Source of the DNA: AP-15 sp963737145
GTDB taxonomy: Bacteria; Pseudomonadota; Alphaproteobacteria; ATCC43930; CGMCC-115725
Length of the DNA: 64,000 nt
Assembly: GCA_963737145.1 (NCBI GenBank)
Contig: CAVTRO010000001.1
Location: 558,001 to 622,000, forward strand
Direction of reading: 5' to 3'
The notes below the pieces were generated by a model. That model saw only the letters and a program-made list of their open reading frames with translations, made no database searches and had not been told where the DNA came from. The translations under genes and the position numbers were made by a program. Each line of letters begins with the position of its first letter. Within the stretch, counting starts at the first letter, position 1. This document shows positions 53,171 to 61,943 of the stretch, one piece after another.

Positions 53171-54765
53171 CTACGCCTTCAGCTGAATGTCTTCCCACGG
53201 ATAGGCGTAGCCCGTACTAATGTAGCTCGGAAAAACATCCTGCCATTTGGTAGCCTTGATGCGCGGCCCGATCGCGTTCATGAACGCGTGGCGGAACACT
53301 GGGACAAAGTAGTAGTTCTCGAGAATTGACTTTTGGATCTCTTCCGCGAGGGCTTTGCGCTCGGCTGGTTTATCGGAGACCAAGTATTGGCCGTATTTGG
53401 CGTCGAGGTCCTTGACGCAGAACGCATCGGCGGAAAGGAAACCGCCGCATTTGAACACCGCCTCGTACCAATTGGCCCAGCTGGCGCCGATCCGAGCGCC
53501 GGCGAGGATGATGTCGATACCCGGCCATTCCTTCAGCCCGCCTTGCCGTCGCTTGGTATAGACGGCGCGCTCCAAGGTTTGCAATTTGCCGCGGATGCCG
53601 ATCGCCTGCAGCTGCGAAAGGATGCGCTCACCGCGCGAGTAATAGGGCGGCGCGGGAGTCAGCCAATCGATGTTGAAGCCGTTGGGATAACCGGCGTCTG
53701 CCATCAATTTCTTGGCTTTGGCGAGGTTGTGCTCCCATTTCGGCCATTCGATCCCGTACTCGACGTCGTCGTTGATCCAATTGCCGTCGACTCTGCCGAG
53801 ACCGGCGCATTCCGCCTGATTCATCGCGTCGCGGTCGATCGCCAGACTGATAGCCTCGCGCACCCGTTTGTCGTGGAACGGGTTCTTGGGATCCTGAAAG
53901 CCGGGGAATTCGAGCCACCAATTGCCTGAGACGACCGGCGCCAGCATGATCTTCGGATCGCTCTGAACCCGCGCCACCAGCTCGCCGGGAATGAAGTAGA
54001 TAATGTCTGCCTCACCGCGCTCGAGCATCGCGACCCGCGTCGCTGGATCCTCGACGGCGAGGATCGTGAACTTCTTTACGTGGACCGGCCGGTAATAGTC
54101 TTCGAAGGCTTCGAATTCGAGTTTCGATCCCGGCTCCTGCGCGACGAGTTTATAGGGGCCGGCCCCGATCGGGTTCTTGACGAACCCGTCTTGCCCGACC
54201 TCCTGATAATACTTCGCCGGCACCACCCAGCCGGCGCCGCAGACATTCGCGGTTCCGATCAGCCGCGGGAAATCGAGAAACGGCTCTTTGAAATTAAATC
54301 GGACCGTGCGGTCGTCGGTGATCTCCACACCATCCGTCCTGTCATGCAGCACCGTGGCCCAGGCGCCATGGTAATGCTCATAGCTCCATTTGACGTCTTC
54401 CGGCGTGACCGCCGCACCGTTGTGGAACTTGACCCCTGCCGCAGCCGAAAGGTCGCGCTTTTGGCGTCTTCGGCAAATTCGAAGTGCTCGGCGAGCGCCA
54501 AGTGATCATAGAGCTTCTCGCGGAAGTTCTTGATCAACCCGTCCTGCAGCACGTTGAGGAAATTATCCGGGGTCGCGCCCCCGTCGTGCTGCAGCGGATC
54601 GAGCCAGCGCGGCGCGATATTGGTGTGCCAAGCCAGCACCATGCTGCCGCTGGGAGCTATTTGTCCCGCACCATGGGCGACCCGGACAAAGGGTGCCGCC
54701 AACGCGGTCGTCGCGAGCGCCGCGGTTCCCAGAACGGTGCGGCGCGTAAGCCCCTTACCTCCCAT
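53171..54765 (-). pseudogene. ABC substrate-binding protein, family 5, first copy, frameshifted
   Basis: Starts MGGKGLTRRTVLGTAALATTALAAPFVR, a twin-arginine signal. At LRQG (about 54433) a G is missing from a run: GGGGTC where GGGGGTC is expected. The right frame then gives VKFHNGAAVTPEDVKWSYEHYHG and runs intact to the C-terminus (IKATKWQDVFPSYISTGYAYPWEDIQLK). This is the first gene of the operon, closest to its promoter. It differs from the other two copies more than they differ from each other, with an AFCVKDLDAKYGQYLVSD segment of its own. Confidence 0.86.
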
Positions 54766-55040
54766 CCCGTCCTCCCTCGGACCAGAATCGGCTCGGTGCT
54801 TCTCGGTCGAGCGCCTTGCCGACTACGTGCCCTCCCTGCTTGAGAGCTTTGCGCCTAGTGTAGCGCAGCTATGCAGGAATGCACTAGCTTTAGTTGGTGC
54901 TGCCGAAACACGCGTTCGGTTAGCGGGAGCTGCCGCCGCTGTTGCCGAAACGGGTACCTGTCGCGGCGCCTGGGCGACTGCCTGCAACAGATCGGCTGGG
55001 CGCGCTCGTTCCCTCCAGAAGTTGTGGTCGAGTAGCTCAG
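54766..55040. other. region upstream of the transporter operon
   Basis: About 275 bases between the first binding-protein gene and the group II intron. Several short open frames exist; the best on the minus strand (54823-55044, starting MAELLDHNFWRERARP) has no recognisable family. It should contain the operon promoter, but no clear -35/-10 pair stood out. Confidence 0.3.
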
Positions 55041-55061
55041 CCATTTGGCTTTCGCCCTCTC

Positions 55062-55095
55062 AGATCCGGGCGTGCGGCTTTCCCGCACCCGGCTC
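55062..55095 (-). ncRNA. group II intron domain V
   Basis: On the minus strand the 34 bases begin GAGCCGGGTGCGGGAAAGCC and end CGGATCT. They fold into a hairpin with the AGC triad near the 5' base, a bulge region and a GAAA tetraloop, as in domain V of bacterial group II introns. It directly follows the maturase remnant and so fixes the orientation. Confidence 0.75.
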
Positions 55096-55109
55096 TTCCC
55101 GGGGGTAAC

Positions 55110-56172
55110 CCGCGTCACGCCGTCCGAGCCGCCCAAGGGTGAGTGATCCGAGGCGGTGGCAGAGGAAAGCGCTCAAGCATCGCTTTGAAGCGGTCCCAGG
55201 TAAGGCTCCGGGCCTTCTGACTGCGCTGTCGGAGACAGCGGAACTAGATGCGCGGGCCTCCTGGTGAAACGCGCTCAGCGCGCGCGAGTTGTTCGGCAGT
55301 CCGTAGTAGCCGTAATGGCCGCGCCGGATGCTGGCGTACCAGCGTTGCTGCTCGGCCATTGGCGCGTGCATGTGCCGCCACCCCTCCTGGCGCGGCGCCG
55401 TCAGCTTGCGCGTCAGAAGCTTGCTTTGCGTCTTGTGCTTCACGATAAACCGGCCATCCCGGGTCCACCCGCAATAATGGGTGAAGCCGAGAGAGGCGAA
55501 GGTTTCCGGACGCCGCTGGCCGCGTTGCTGACGTCGCAAAGCCGGAAGCCGGCCGAACTCGATCAGCCGCGTCTTGTCCTCGTGGAGCGCCAAGCCAAAC
55601 TTGGCCAGCCGGTCGTTGAGGTCAACCAGCATCCGCCGCGCATCGGCCGCCGTCTCAAAGCCCCATCACGAAGTCGTCAGCGTAACGCACGGTCGATAGC
55701 CGACCGGACGCGTGCCGCCGCCTCCACTGGTGGACCCAGAGATCAAGAGCGTAGTGCAGGAGCGGACTGATACCCGCCTCTTGCGGCGTTCCCCTGTCGG
55801 TCTCGCGCCACTCGTTGCTCTCCAGGATCCCGGCGCGCAGCCATTGGCGAATCAGCCTCAGGATGCGCGGATCGGCGATCCTATGGGCCACCATCCGCAG
55901 CAGCCATTCGTGGTCATATGCGGGTTCCGTCCTGGCCGGAAGCCATAGGAGAAGCCGAGGAAATCGACTTCATAGACGGCGCTGAGAAGCTCGGCGACCG
56001 CACCCTGACCGATCTTGTCCTCCAGAGGAGGCACGCCGAGCGGGCGCTGTCCGCCATCGGCTTTTGGCGCAGCGACACCATCTCGCCTGGCGATGGCGCG
56101 CGTGCTGACTTCACTGGACGCAACCAGCTCGGCCTCCGCGACCTTGAACCTTTCGAGGCTTAACACCAACAC
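55110..56172 (-). pseudogene. group II intron reverse transcriptase/maturase, decayed
   Basis: Three frames together give the protein. The first (from 56172) has PKADGGQRPLGVPPLEDKIGQGAV and VDFLGFSYGFRPGRNPH. A gap of roughly 40 residues follows, losing the block with DADIRGFFD and its first catalytic aspartate. The sequence resumes with DHEWLLRMVAHRIADPRILRLIRQW, then RYADDFVMG (the YADD catalytic box, about 55665-55690), and the last part LAKFGLALHEDKTRLIEFGR, LGFTHYCGWTRDGRFIVK and RHMHAPMAEQQRW. The deletion and frame changes show an inactive enzyme; splicing in trans cannot be judged. Confidence 0.8.
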
Positions 56173-56307
56173 CCTACATAGCTCCTGTCTACGCTTCGGA
56201 CCTCGCGTTACCGCGACGCCCGCAAGACTCGGCTCCGGCCTGCCCGCTACGGCTTTGGCCGGGTAAGACTCTCACTCACAAGTCATTGTCAGCTTCTCCG
56301 AACGCAC

Positions 56308-56772
56308 TGCGTCAAGTTCAGCAAATTGGGCATGGGTAAGCGAGCGCGGTTGAATTCAGCTCAAGAGCCCAGCCCTTTGTTTGATCGGACTAGCACCATC
56401 CCTTCGTCCCGACCTGCCTCCTGGCAGAGCGCCGCGCGCAGCGGCAGTCAAGGATGCTGCCGGGGGAAAGCGTAAAACTTTAGACCGGCGGACAATAACG
56501 GAGAACCTCCATTCTACCCCAGCCAGGGTCCGGCGCCTGACGAGAATAGCCGCTAGCTGCTCGCGTTTATCGGACTGGGGCACGGTGGTTCCGCCCGCTT
56601 ATCGGCTGCCAGCTTGATTGGGTACGCCGCGGAACCGCGCTGCTGGATAATCACTGCCAAGCCGGGCACGACATGGACTGCAGAGCTTTTCGCGCACCGT
56701 GCCGCGCCTTGCTCGAACCGGCGTTACAACCTACACCGTTACCACTATGGCCGAAGCAATGGGGTCAGGACG
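56308..56772. other. spacer between the intron and the OsmC gene
   Basis: 465 bases with no supported gene. It contains, at 56402-56442, a segment (CTTCGTCCCGACCTGC ... GCGCCGCGCGCAGC) that recurs in diverged form at 61603-61642, possibly the end of a lost mobile element. The last 60 bases should hold the OsmC promoter. Confidence 0.35.
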
Positions 56773-57353
56773 ATGGATGCGAATGAGCTGCGCGGACTGC
56801 AGGCGCCGTTGAAAAAGCAGTATTGCGAGCAGCCTGAAATCGCGCGTACGCCGGCGCCCGCCGAAGCGACGCTCGACCTGGAGCGGGTGGCGTGCGCGTG
56901 CGTTCCTGGGGCGGCGAGACCGACGCCGGTCTGCACCCGGCCACCGGCGGAGACGGGAAGCTGGCCTGCTTCGCTGATATGCTTCTGGAAGCGCTGGCCG
57001 CTTGTGCTGGCGTGACCATCAGCGCGGTTGCCACCGCAATGGGCGTGAACCTGCGGGGCGGGCGGGTTATCGCCGAGGGCCATTGGGACGCGCGCGGCAC
57101 ACTCGGCGTGGACCGCGACGTGCCGGTCGGCCTCACCGATATTGCCCTGACTTTCGAATTTGACACCGACGCTGACGCCGCGACGGTGCAGCGCCTCGTC
57201 GAGATGAGCGAGCGGTTTTGCGTCATCTACCAGAGCTTGCGCACGCCGCCTCGGCTGTCCGTCACGCATCAAATCGTGGCTGGGCCTAATACAGGCTGCG
57301 CTCCCTATCCGGATGCAGCCGGAAGCGCGAGGCTTCATGTCGCGTATGCCTGA
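56773..57353 (+). pseudogene. OsmC-family protein, frameshifted
   Basis: Starts MDANELRGLQAPLKKQYCEQPEIARTP (56773) and runs to LERVACA; there a G appears to be missing (about 56902), and the next frame gives VRSWGGETDAGLHPATGGDGKLACFADMLLEALAACAGVTISAVATAMGVN, the core of the OsmC fold with its catalytic cysteine in AACAGVT, and DRDVPVGLTDIALTFEFDTDADAATVQRLVEMSERFCVIYQSL with the second cysteine (SERFCVI). OsmC proteins reduce organic hydroperoxides. If the indel is a reading error the gene is intact; codon use is normal throughout. Confidence 0.8.
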
Positions 57354-57378
57354 AGCGGTAGCTCGGTCGCGCGCCTCG

Positions 57379-58641
57379 TCAGAGATCCTCGCTGTACGGC
57401 AGCACGGCAGCTTCTGCCGGCGACAGGATCGTGTTCCAGGCGCCGGTCGGGATCCGCGTGTTCGCCGACGGATCGCGCATGATGTTGATCGGGTCGAGGC
57501 CTTGCTCGATGCGGTTCAGCTGCTCCCGCAAAAGCCGCCGCAGCGTGACGATGCCGGTATCCGAATGCGCGAGGTTTTCGAGCGCGTGGATCGCGATCGC
57601 GCGCTGCCCCTCCTGCGCTTCGAGATCGTCGGGCTTGCGCTGCCGCTCCTCGTAGCTGCGTTCCAGGAACGAGCCCGGCCGGATGTCGGCGATCGTGTCG
57701 GTCCCGGGCTGCCAATCGGGCTTTGGCTCGCCGTTCTCGAGCGGCCAGGCGACGATGCTGATGCCGCGTACATGCTCGTTGTCGATCGGCACGGCCCACG
57801 ACAGTTCGGTGCCGCGCTGCTTGCGCTTTGGCACTGTCCCGGGCTCGCGGATGCTCGGGATAATGAACATATTTGGCACGATGCACTCGGCGTGGCGCAC
57901 CATTCGGTTGCCGTTCGGCAGGTCCTTGATCACGTTGTACCGCACGCCCAGCGGCGTCTTCTCCCAGGCGATCGTGGCCTTGCCCTGCATCAGCGCGCCC
58001 TCGAACTGGTCGCCGCTAATCCATTGGTGCAGAATTAACAGGTGGTAGGGGTCGACGATATTCTCGTAGTGCTGCAGCCAGTTGCAATCCTTGACCATCC
58101 CGACCGCATAGTCGCCCCACAGCCGCATCCCGCGCAGCACGACATCCTCGCCCCGTTCTTGACTATTCCAGGCCGGGTCGATGATGTCGAAGCGAGGAAA
58201 CAGCGGCTCGGTGCCGGGCGGGCCCATATAAACGAAGACGAGCCCGCCATATTCCGTCACCGGGTAGGCGGGCTGCCACACATCCATCGCCTTGCGGAAC
58301 TCCTCAGTCTCGCACGGCATGTCGATACACTGGCCCTGCGTATCGTAGAGCCAGCCGTGATAACAGCAGCGCAATCCCTCTTCCTCGACGCGGCCCCATT
58401 CGAGCGACGTGCCGCGATGCGCGCAATGCGGGTCGAGGGCGCCGACCCGCCCCTTCTTGTCGCGGAACACGACAATGTCCTCGCACAGCAGCTGTTCCTT
58501 CCGCGGCAAATCGCGCAATTCGTCGGAGGTGCAGACCGGCTGCCAATAGCGGCGCATCAGCTCGCCCATCGGGCTTCCCCGCTCGACGCAGGTAAGCTCG
58601 CAATCGGGCGCCGGCGTCTGTCGTCCGTAGGCCGATTTCAT
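57379..58641 (-). CDS. Rieske non-haem iron oxygenase, alpha subunit
   Basis: 420 residues from MKSAYGRQTPAP (58641), which has GGAG nine bases upstream; the open frame begins ten codons earlier. The Rieske motif CxH...CxxH is complete: DPHCAHRGTSLEWGRVEEEGLRCCYHGWLYDTQGQC (about 71-106). The catalytic iron site D/N-x-x-H-x-x-x-x-H appears as NWLQHYENIVDPYHLLILH (about 187-205). Such oxygenases hydroxylate or demethylate aromatic compounds; length and layout resemble phthalate/vanillate-type single-subunit oxygenases. It needs a reductase, not seen in the window. It converges with the OsmC gene. Confidence 0.93.
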   Translation of the reverse strand: MKSAYGRQTPAPDCELTCVERGSPMGELMRRYWQPVCTSDELRDLPRKEQLLCEDIVVFRDKKGRVGALDPHCAHRGTSLEWGRVEEEGLRCCYHGWLYDTQGQCIDMPCETEEFRKAMDVWQPAYPVTEYGGLVFVYMGPPGTEPLFPRFDIIDPAWNSQERGEDVVLRGMRLWGDYAVGMVKDCNWLQHYENIVDPYHLLILHQWISGDQFEGALMQGKATIAWEKTPLGVRYNVIKDLPNGNRMVRHAECIVPNMFIIPSIREPGTVPKRKQRGTELSWAVPIDNEHVRGISIVAWPLENGEPKPDWQPGTDTIADIRPGSFLERSYEERQRKPDDLEAQEGQRAIAIHALENLAHSDTGIVTLRRLLREQLNRIEQGLDPINIMRDPSANTRIPTGAWNTILSPAEAAVLPYSEDL

Positions 58642-58762
58642 CGCATTTTCTCCACTCTCGCCGGGCGCCATGGTTTCGAGACAAAAGCGCCGGTGCGTGC
58701 GAGGTTAATCCTCCGCTTCGGTGTATTCAATTCCACACAGCGCCCGATCTGCCGATCCGAAT

Positions 58763-59171
58763 TCAGGATGTGGGCCGGAAAATTCGCAGCGGCGCTGCGG
58801 CCTTATTTGACCGGGGCAAAAACTCGCTCGGCGCTGGCTCGTTACCACCAAGCGCTCGCCGCGGTGGGAGATGAGCTGGGAGCGCTCGAGCCGGGATGCC
58901 CGTCGAGAGCACGAGGCGCCTAAAAAACGACGCGGCCGGCAACCCGCCGTTCTTCGGCGCATGGAAGATCTCGCAGCTCGGAATAACCGCAACCCCCAGA
59001 CCAACTGGGCTGTCGGCTCTGCGGAGCGGGCAGGCGAACATGGCTTTGAGGCGGAGGATTTGTGATGGGGGCGCACTTGTAGATCTGCTCAATTTGCACT
59101 GGATTGCCGATGCATGTGAAATCGAGCAGCGGAATCGGCAATCTCCACGCCTTCGAGCCTGTAGCGTTCAT
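58763..59171 (-). pseudogene. possible LysR-type regulator fragment, decayed
   Basis: Two frames give a mosaic: WRLPIPLLDFTCIGNPVQIEQI (from 59171) and then VGLGVAVIPSCEIFH ... RALPAHLPPRRALGG. The VGLGVAVIPSCEI part is like the effector-domain strand of LysR regulators (GLGVALVPS). The frames change between the two blocks. This is weak evidence, and I do not claim a function. Confidence 0.25.
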
Positions 59172-59180
59172 TCGGTCCCT

Positions 59181-59345
59181 TTATTGCGCGGCGGTTTTCA
59201 CGATGCGCAGGGTGCTCCAGAATGTCAGCTCGCCGAATTGGTGTTGCAGCGCATGACAGCTGCTGCAGAGCGGCACGGAATAGCGATCCGACGGCTTCAT
59301 TCCTGTCGCGCCGTCAGAGCCGGACCGCACATGGCCGGAAGCGTT
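59181..59345 (-). pseudogene. HNH/Ref-like nuclease fragment (phage)
   Basis: Reads GHVRSGSDGATGMKPSDRYSVPLCSSCHALQHQFGELTFWSTL (about 50 codons). The HVR, DGATGMKPSD and LCSSCHALQHQ-GE segments are those of phage HNH-type (DUF968/Ref-like) endonucleases, with the CxxCH zinc pair, but the first half of the protein is missing. It continues from the truncated exonuclease upstream, so a deletion has joined the two genes. Confidence 0.6.
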
Positions 59346-59750
59346 CACCGAGCTCTCCGGAAATCCAGTATTCGATCTGGGTCTGTGGCAGGGGCGCCTT
59401 GATTTCCAGTACGCCGTCATCGCCGACGAGGCGATCGGGACTAAATCCCATCGTGTGCTCGTCGTCGGTGATGAAACCGATCCGCTGAACGGTTACGTCG
59501 TGATCGAATTCATACCAATCGGCCGCCTCGGCCTCGGCGATCAAGCCGCGCTCCATCGCCGGCGAATTAAAAATTCGATCCTTTGCTGCAGGAGGCGCTC
59601 GGCGATCAGGACGCAGGCGTATTCACGCCACTGCTTGGACGGCATGCCGTGGGGCGTGACAATCTTGTGGAAGTTGGAGCTCGTTGGGATCCCAATCTTG
59701 AGCCGGTCATATTCCTCGGAGTATTGCGCCACGTCATGAAAGACTGGCAT
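59314..59750 (-). pseudogene. YqaJ-type phage exonuclease, frameshifted and truncated
   Basis: Starts MPVFHDVAQYSEEYDRLKIGIPTSSNFHKIVTPHG (59750) and after LLQQRIEF one T seems lost from a run (about 59560). The next frame gives NSPAMERGLIAEAEAADWYEF, QRIGFITDDEHTMGFSPDRLVGDDGVLEIKAPLPQTQIEYW, with the D...ExK pair (DRLVGDDGVLEIK) of PD-(D/E)xK recombination exonucleases. The C-terminus is missing. It follows the Erf-like gene with a short overlap, as in many phage recombination pairs. Confidence 0.75.
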
Positions 59751-60444
59751 GGCCGGCCTCCGCCTTGGCGATCTGCTCCGCGAGTGCGGTAATGGCCTTG
59801 CGATAGTCACGGGCTGCGAGCGTCGCGAGCGCGGCTTCGAGAGAACCGGTTTCCTCGATGCTTTGCGCCCGCATGGATTTCACGAAACTTCGGCCCGACC
59901 TTTGCCTTTTGATCAGGTCAAGACGCATCGTGGTCTGGGCCTCGTCGATGGGGCCTCCGTTTCCGTCGTCATGGTCGCCGCCGACCACAATGTTAAAGAT
60001 ATTGCACGCGATATAGCGGCGCAGGTAGGAATTGGTGCTTCCTACACCCTGTACGCTCGACTTGCCGCCCGAGGTGTCCGGCGGGGCGGGCATGCATGAA
60101 TCCTCGAAATGGCCACTCGGCAGGTGTTTTAAGCGCCCGCGGATCAGGATCCAGCCGTGCTCCCGTGGTTCGTCGGAATTGGCGATGATCCATATCCTCC
60201 TCCAACAAGAGCGGGCGCAGATGTTGTCGATCTCCTCCAGCGGCGCGTATTTGAAGGCTTCATACGTGCCTTTCTGAGGCTTTCCCTTCTCGACTTCGTA
60301 GAGGGCGGGCCGGTTCTTCACGCCAATCGCCTCAGCGCCTGAAGTCGGTTCCTCACTTGCCGCCGCACAGGGTAGCATCCGCGTATCCAATGCGAAAGGC
60401 GCCGGATGCCACTTCGTCGACACTAATCTTCGGCTCGGGGGCAC
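59734..60444 (-). pseudogene. Erf-family single-strand annealing protein (phage), internally damaged
   Basis: The open frame has 236 codons. Its Erf core is SSVQGVGSTNSYLRRYIACNIFNIVVGGDHDDGNGG (about 128-163), equivalent to the QxxGSxxTYxRRY block that marks the Erf/RecT-like ERF superfamily, and a long helical C-terminus follows. The part before it seems shifted in the middle: EEIDNICARSCWRRIWIIANSDEP should, in the neighbouring frame, read RPLLLEED, so two compensating indels are likely. The protein pairs with the exonuclease for recombination of phage DNA ends. Confidence 0.72.
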
Positions 60445-60593
60445 TGGACCCGTCGCTAGGGCGGAGAATTGACGGGCCTTTTCTTAAGATGCGTGCCAGC
60501 TAGCTTTCGTCGCCGTCGCAACGCCCGGTCGGGCCCGCGCCTCGCGAGCCACGCGAGCACAGTGCCTTCCGGGCCAGAGGATCAAGGAGGAAA

Positions 60594-60878
60594 ATGAGTT
60601 TCGAAACGATCAGCCTACTACTGAACTGGGTGGAATTGGGGGCCTTGCTGGCAATCCTGTTCCGCCTTGGCCGCACGTTCGAGCTGATTGCGGGTACGCA
60701 GCGCCAGCTTAGACGGGCGATCTATCATATGGGCGAGCAACGCGCTTCCCGACCAGGGATCACAAGCGCGTGCAGCTATCCGGGCATCGGGTTGCATTCC
60801 CGGTCACTGCTGGAGCCCGCCGATGTCGAGAGCACGAAAGATGATGGCGATTTTGCTCCGCATTTCGCGGTGAAATAG
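60594..60878 (+). CDS. small membrane protein of unknown function
   Basis: 94 residues with an excellent ribosome site (AAGGAGG, seven bases before the ATG at 60594). One membrane helix (SLLLNWVELGALLAILFRLG, about 6-25) precedes a basic stretch and a low-complexity C-terminus ending in FAPHFAVK. No family is recognised. Its strong translation signal beside a decayed prophage suggests a small phage or accessory membrane protein such as a holin-like or regulatory peptide, but nothing proves this. Confidence 0.55.
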   Translation: MSFETISLLLNWVELGALLAILFRLGRTFELIAGTQRQLRRAIYHMGEQRASRPGITSACSYPGIGLHSRSLLEPADVESTKDDGDFAPHFAVK

Positions 60879-61943
60879 GGGCCTATAGCTTCATTCGTTG
60901 CCCGCACTCGCTGGCGCGCCGCGTCACTTTGAGGCTGGCCTTACGTTTGTTAGCCTGGATCGTCTTGCCCTACTTAGTGTATTGGGTTGTGGCTCCAGTG
61001 CCGGGATTCGGTCAATCTCTTCCCGCATCTCTCGTCGGTGCCGCCATGACTAGTCTTTGTCCTATCAGTGTTCCGATTGACGACAAAGATTCGCCCGATC
61101 ATTGCGCCAATCGCGGCTTAGCGGCAGGCGCTCCTCACGGAGCGCTTACTCTCAATACGCTCGCCGTTTGGCTAAGCGCGGCCGGAAGGGTCTTCGACCC
61201 TGCTTGTTCCTAAAACCAGAGCGTACGCCGTTCGGCTATGGCGGCACCGCTGCGATGCCCCCGACTCGATTCTCTCGGCGCCTCCTCAAAACGCAACGAG
61301 GAGGCCTTCAGCTGGGCCAAACGGTCACCGATTTCCAGCACTAATGCCCGTTGCGTGAAGCAAATGAGGGGAGATTTCGACAGTGCGCCTCGTCTCCGCA
61401 GCCATTCCAGGCAGGGGGTCGTCCGTTGCGGCCCGGAGCCATCTCTAACTCACTTGCAGAAACGGGAGGAGTAGGTAGCGCTGACCGAGCAGCCGGGGTT
61501 CCGATGATGTGGGGATCCGGCGAACTTGAGTTGTGTCCGGGAAGTTCTGCAAAATGGTCCAGTAGCGGGTGCAGTTTCTTAGTTCGACCGAAGGGGCCGC
61601 TTCTTCGTCCCGACCTGCGTTCCAGGGTGGCGCCGCGCGCAGCCGCGGCGCATAGTTCTAATGGTGGCCGAGCTGATAAGAAGCGGCCGGCTAAGTGATT
61701 TCTCCCGCGAGACCCTTTTCATCGAGGCGGAGAACACCTGCCAATAAATTGTTAATTCATCTGGCCACAACGAAATCCTACGCCGCTGCATGCCGGGAAC
61801 TGCCCAGTAATACATTGGACAGGTCATATGCGTCTGGTCTGGCAGCACGTGCCGCGGCCGGGAAGTCCGGTCGAAAATAGCCCAGCTGCGAATTTTCGCC
61901 ACCGGCCATTCTATAGCGGTCGCAAAAATCAGCCCGTTGGGCG
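60879..61943. other. poorly coding region between the small membrane protein and the Sel1 protein
   Basis: About 1.06 kb with no supported gene. A 94-codon plus-strand frame (60929-61213) starts with a hydrophobic helix (LALRLLAWIVLPYLVYWVV) but has no ribosome site and loses protein-like character later. At 61595-61605 and 61678-61688 an exact 11-base inverted repeat (GGCCGCTTCTT/AAGAAGCGGCC) may flank a relic. The segment 61603-61642 resembles 56402-56442. Confidence 0.35.

Larger units (their letters stand above)
55040..56307 (-). mobile_element. group II intron remnant
   Basis: On the minus strand the element starts at about 56307 with GTGCGTTCGG, the GTGCG consensus of group II 5' ends. 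The first domain contains CCGAAGCGTAGACAGGAGC and TATGTAGGGTG. A decayed reverse transcriptase/maturase follows, and a domain V hairpin is at 55062-55095. The 3' boundary is uncertain, near 55030-55045. Confidence 0.7.
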
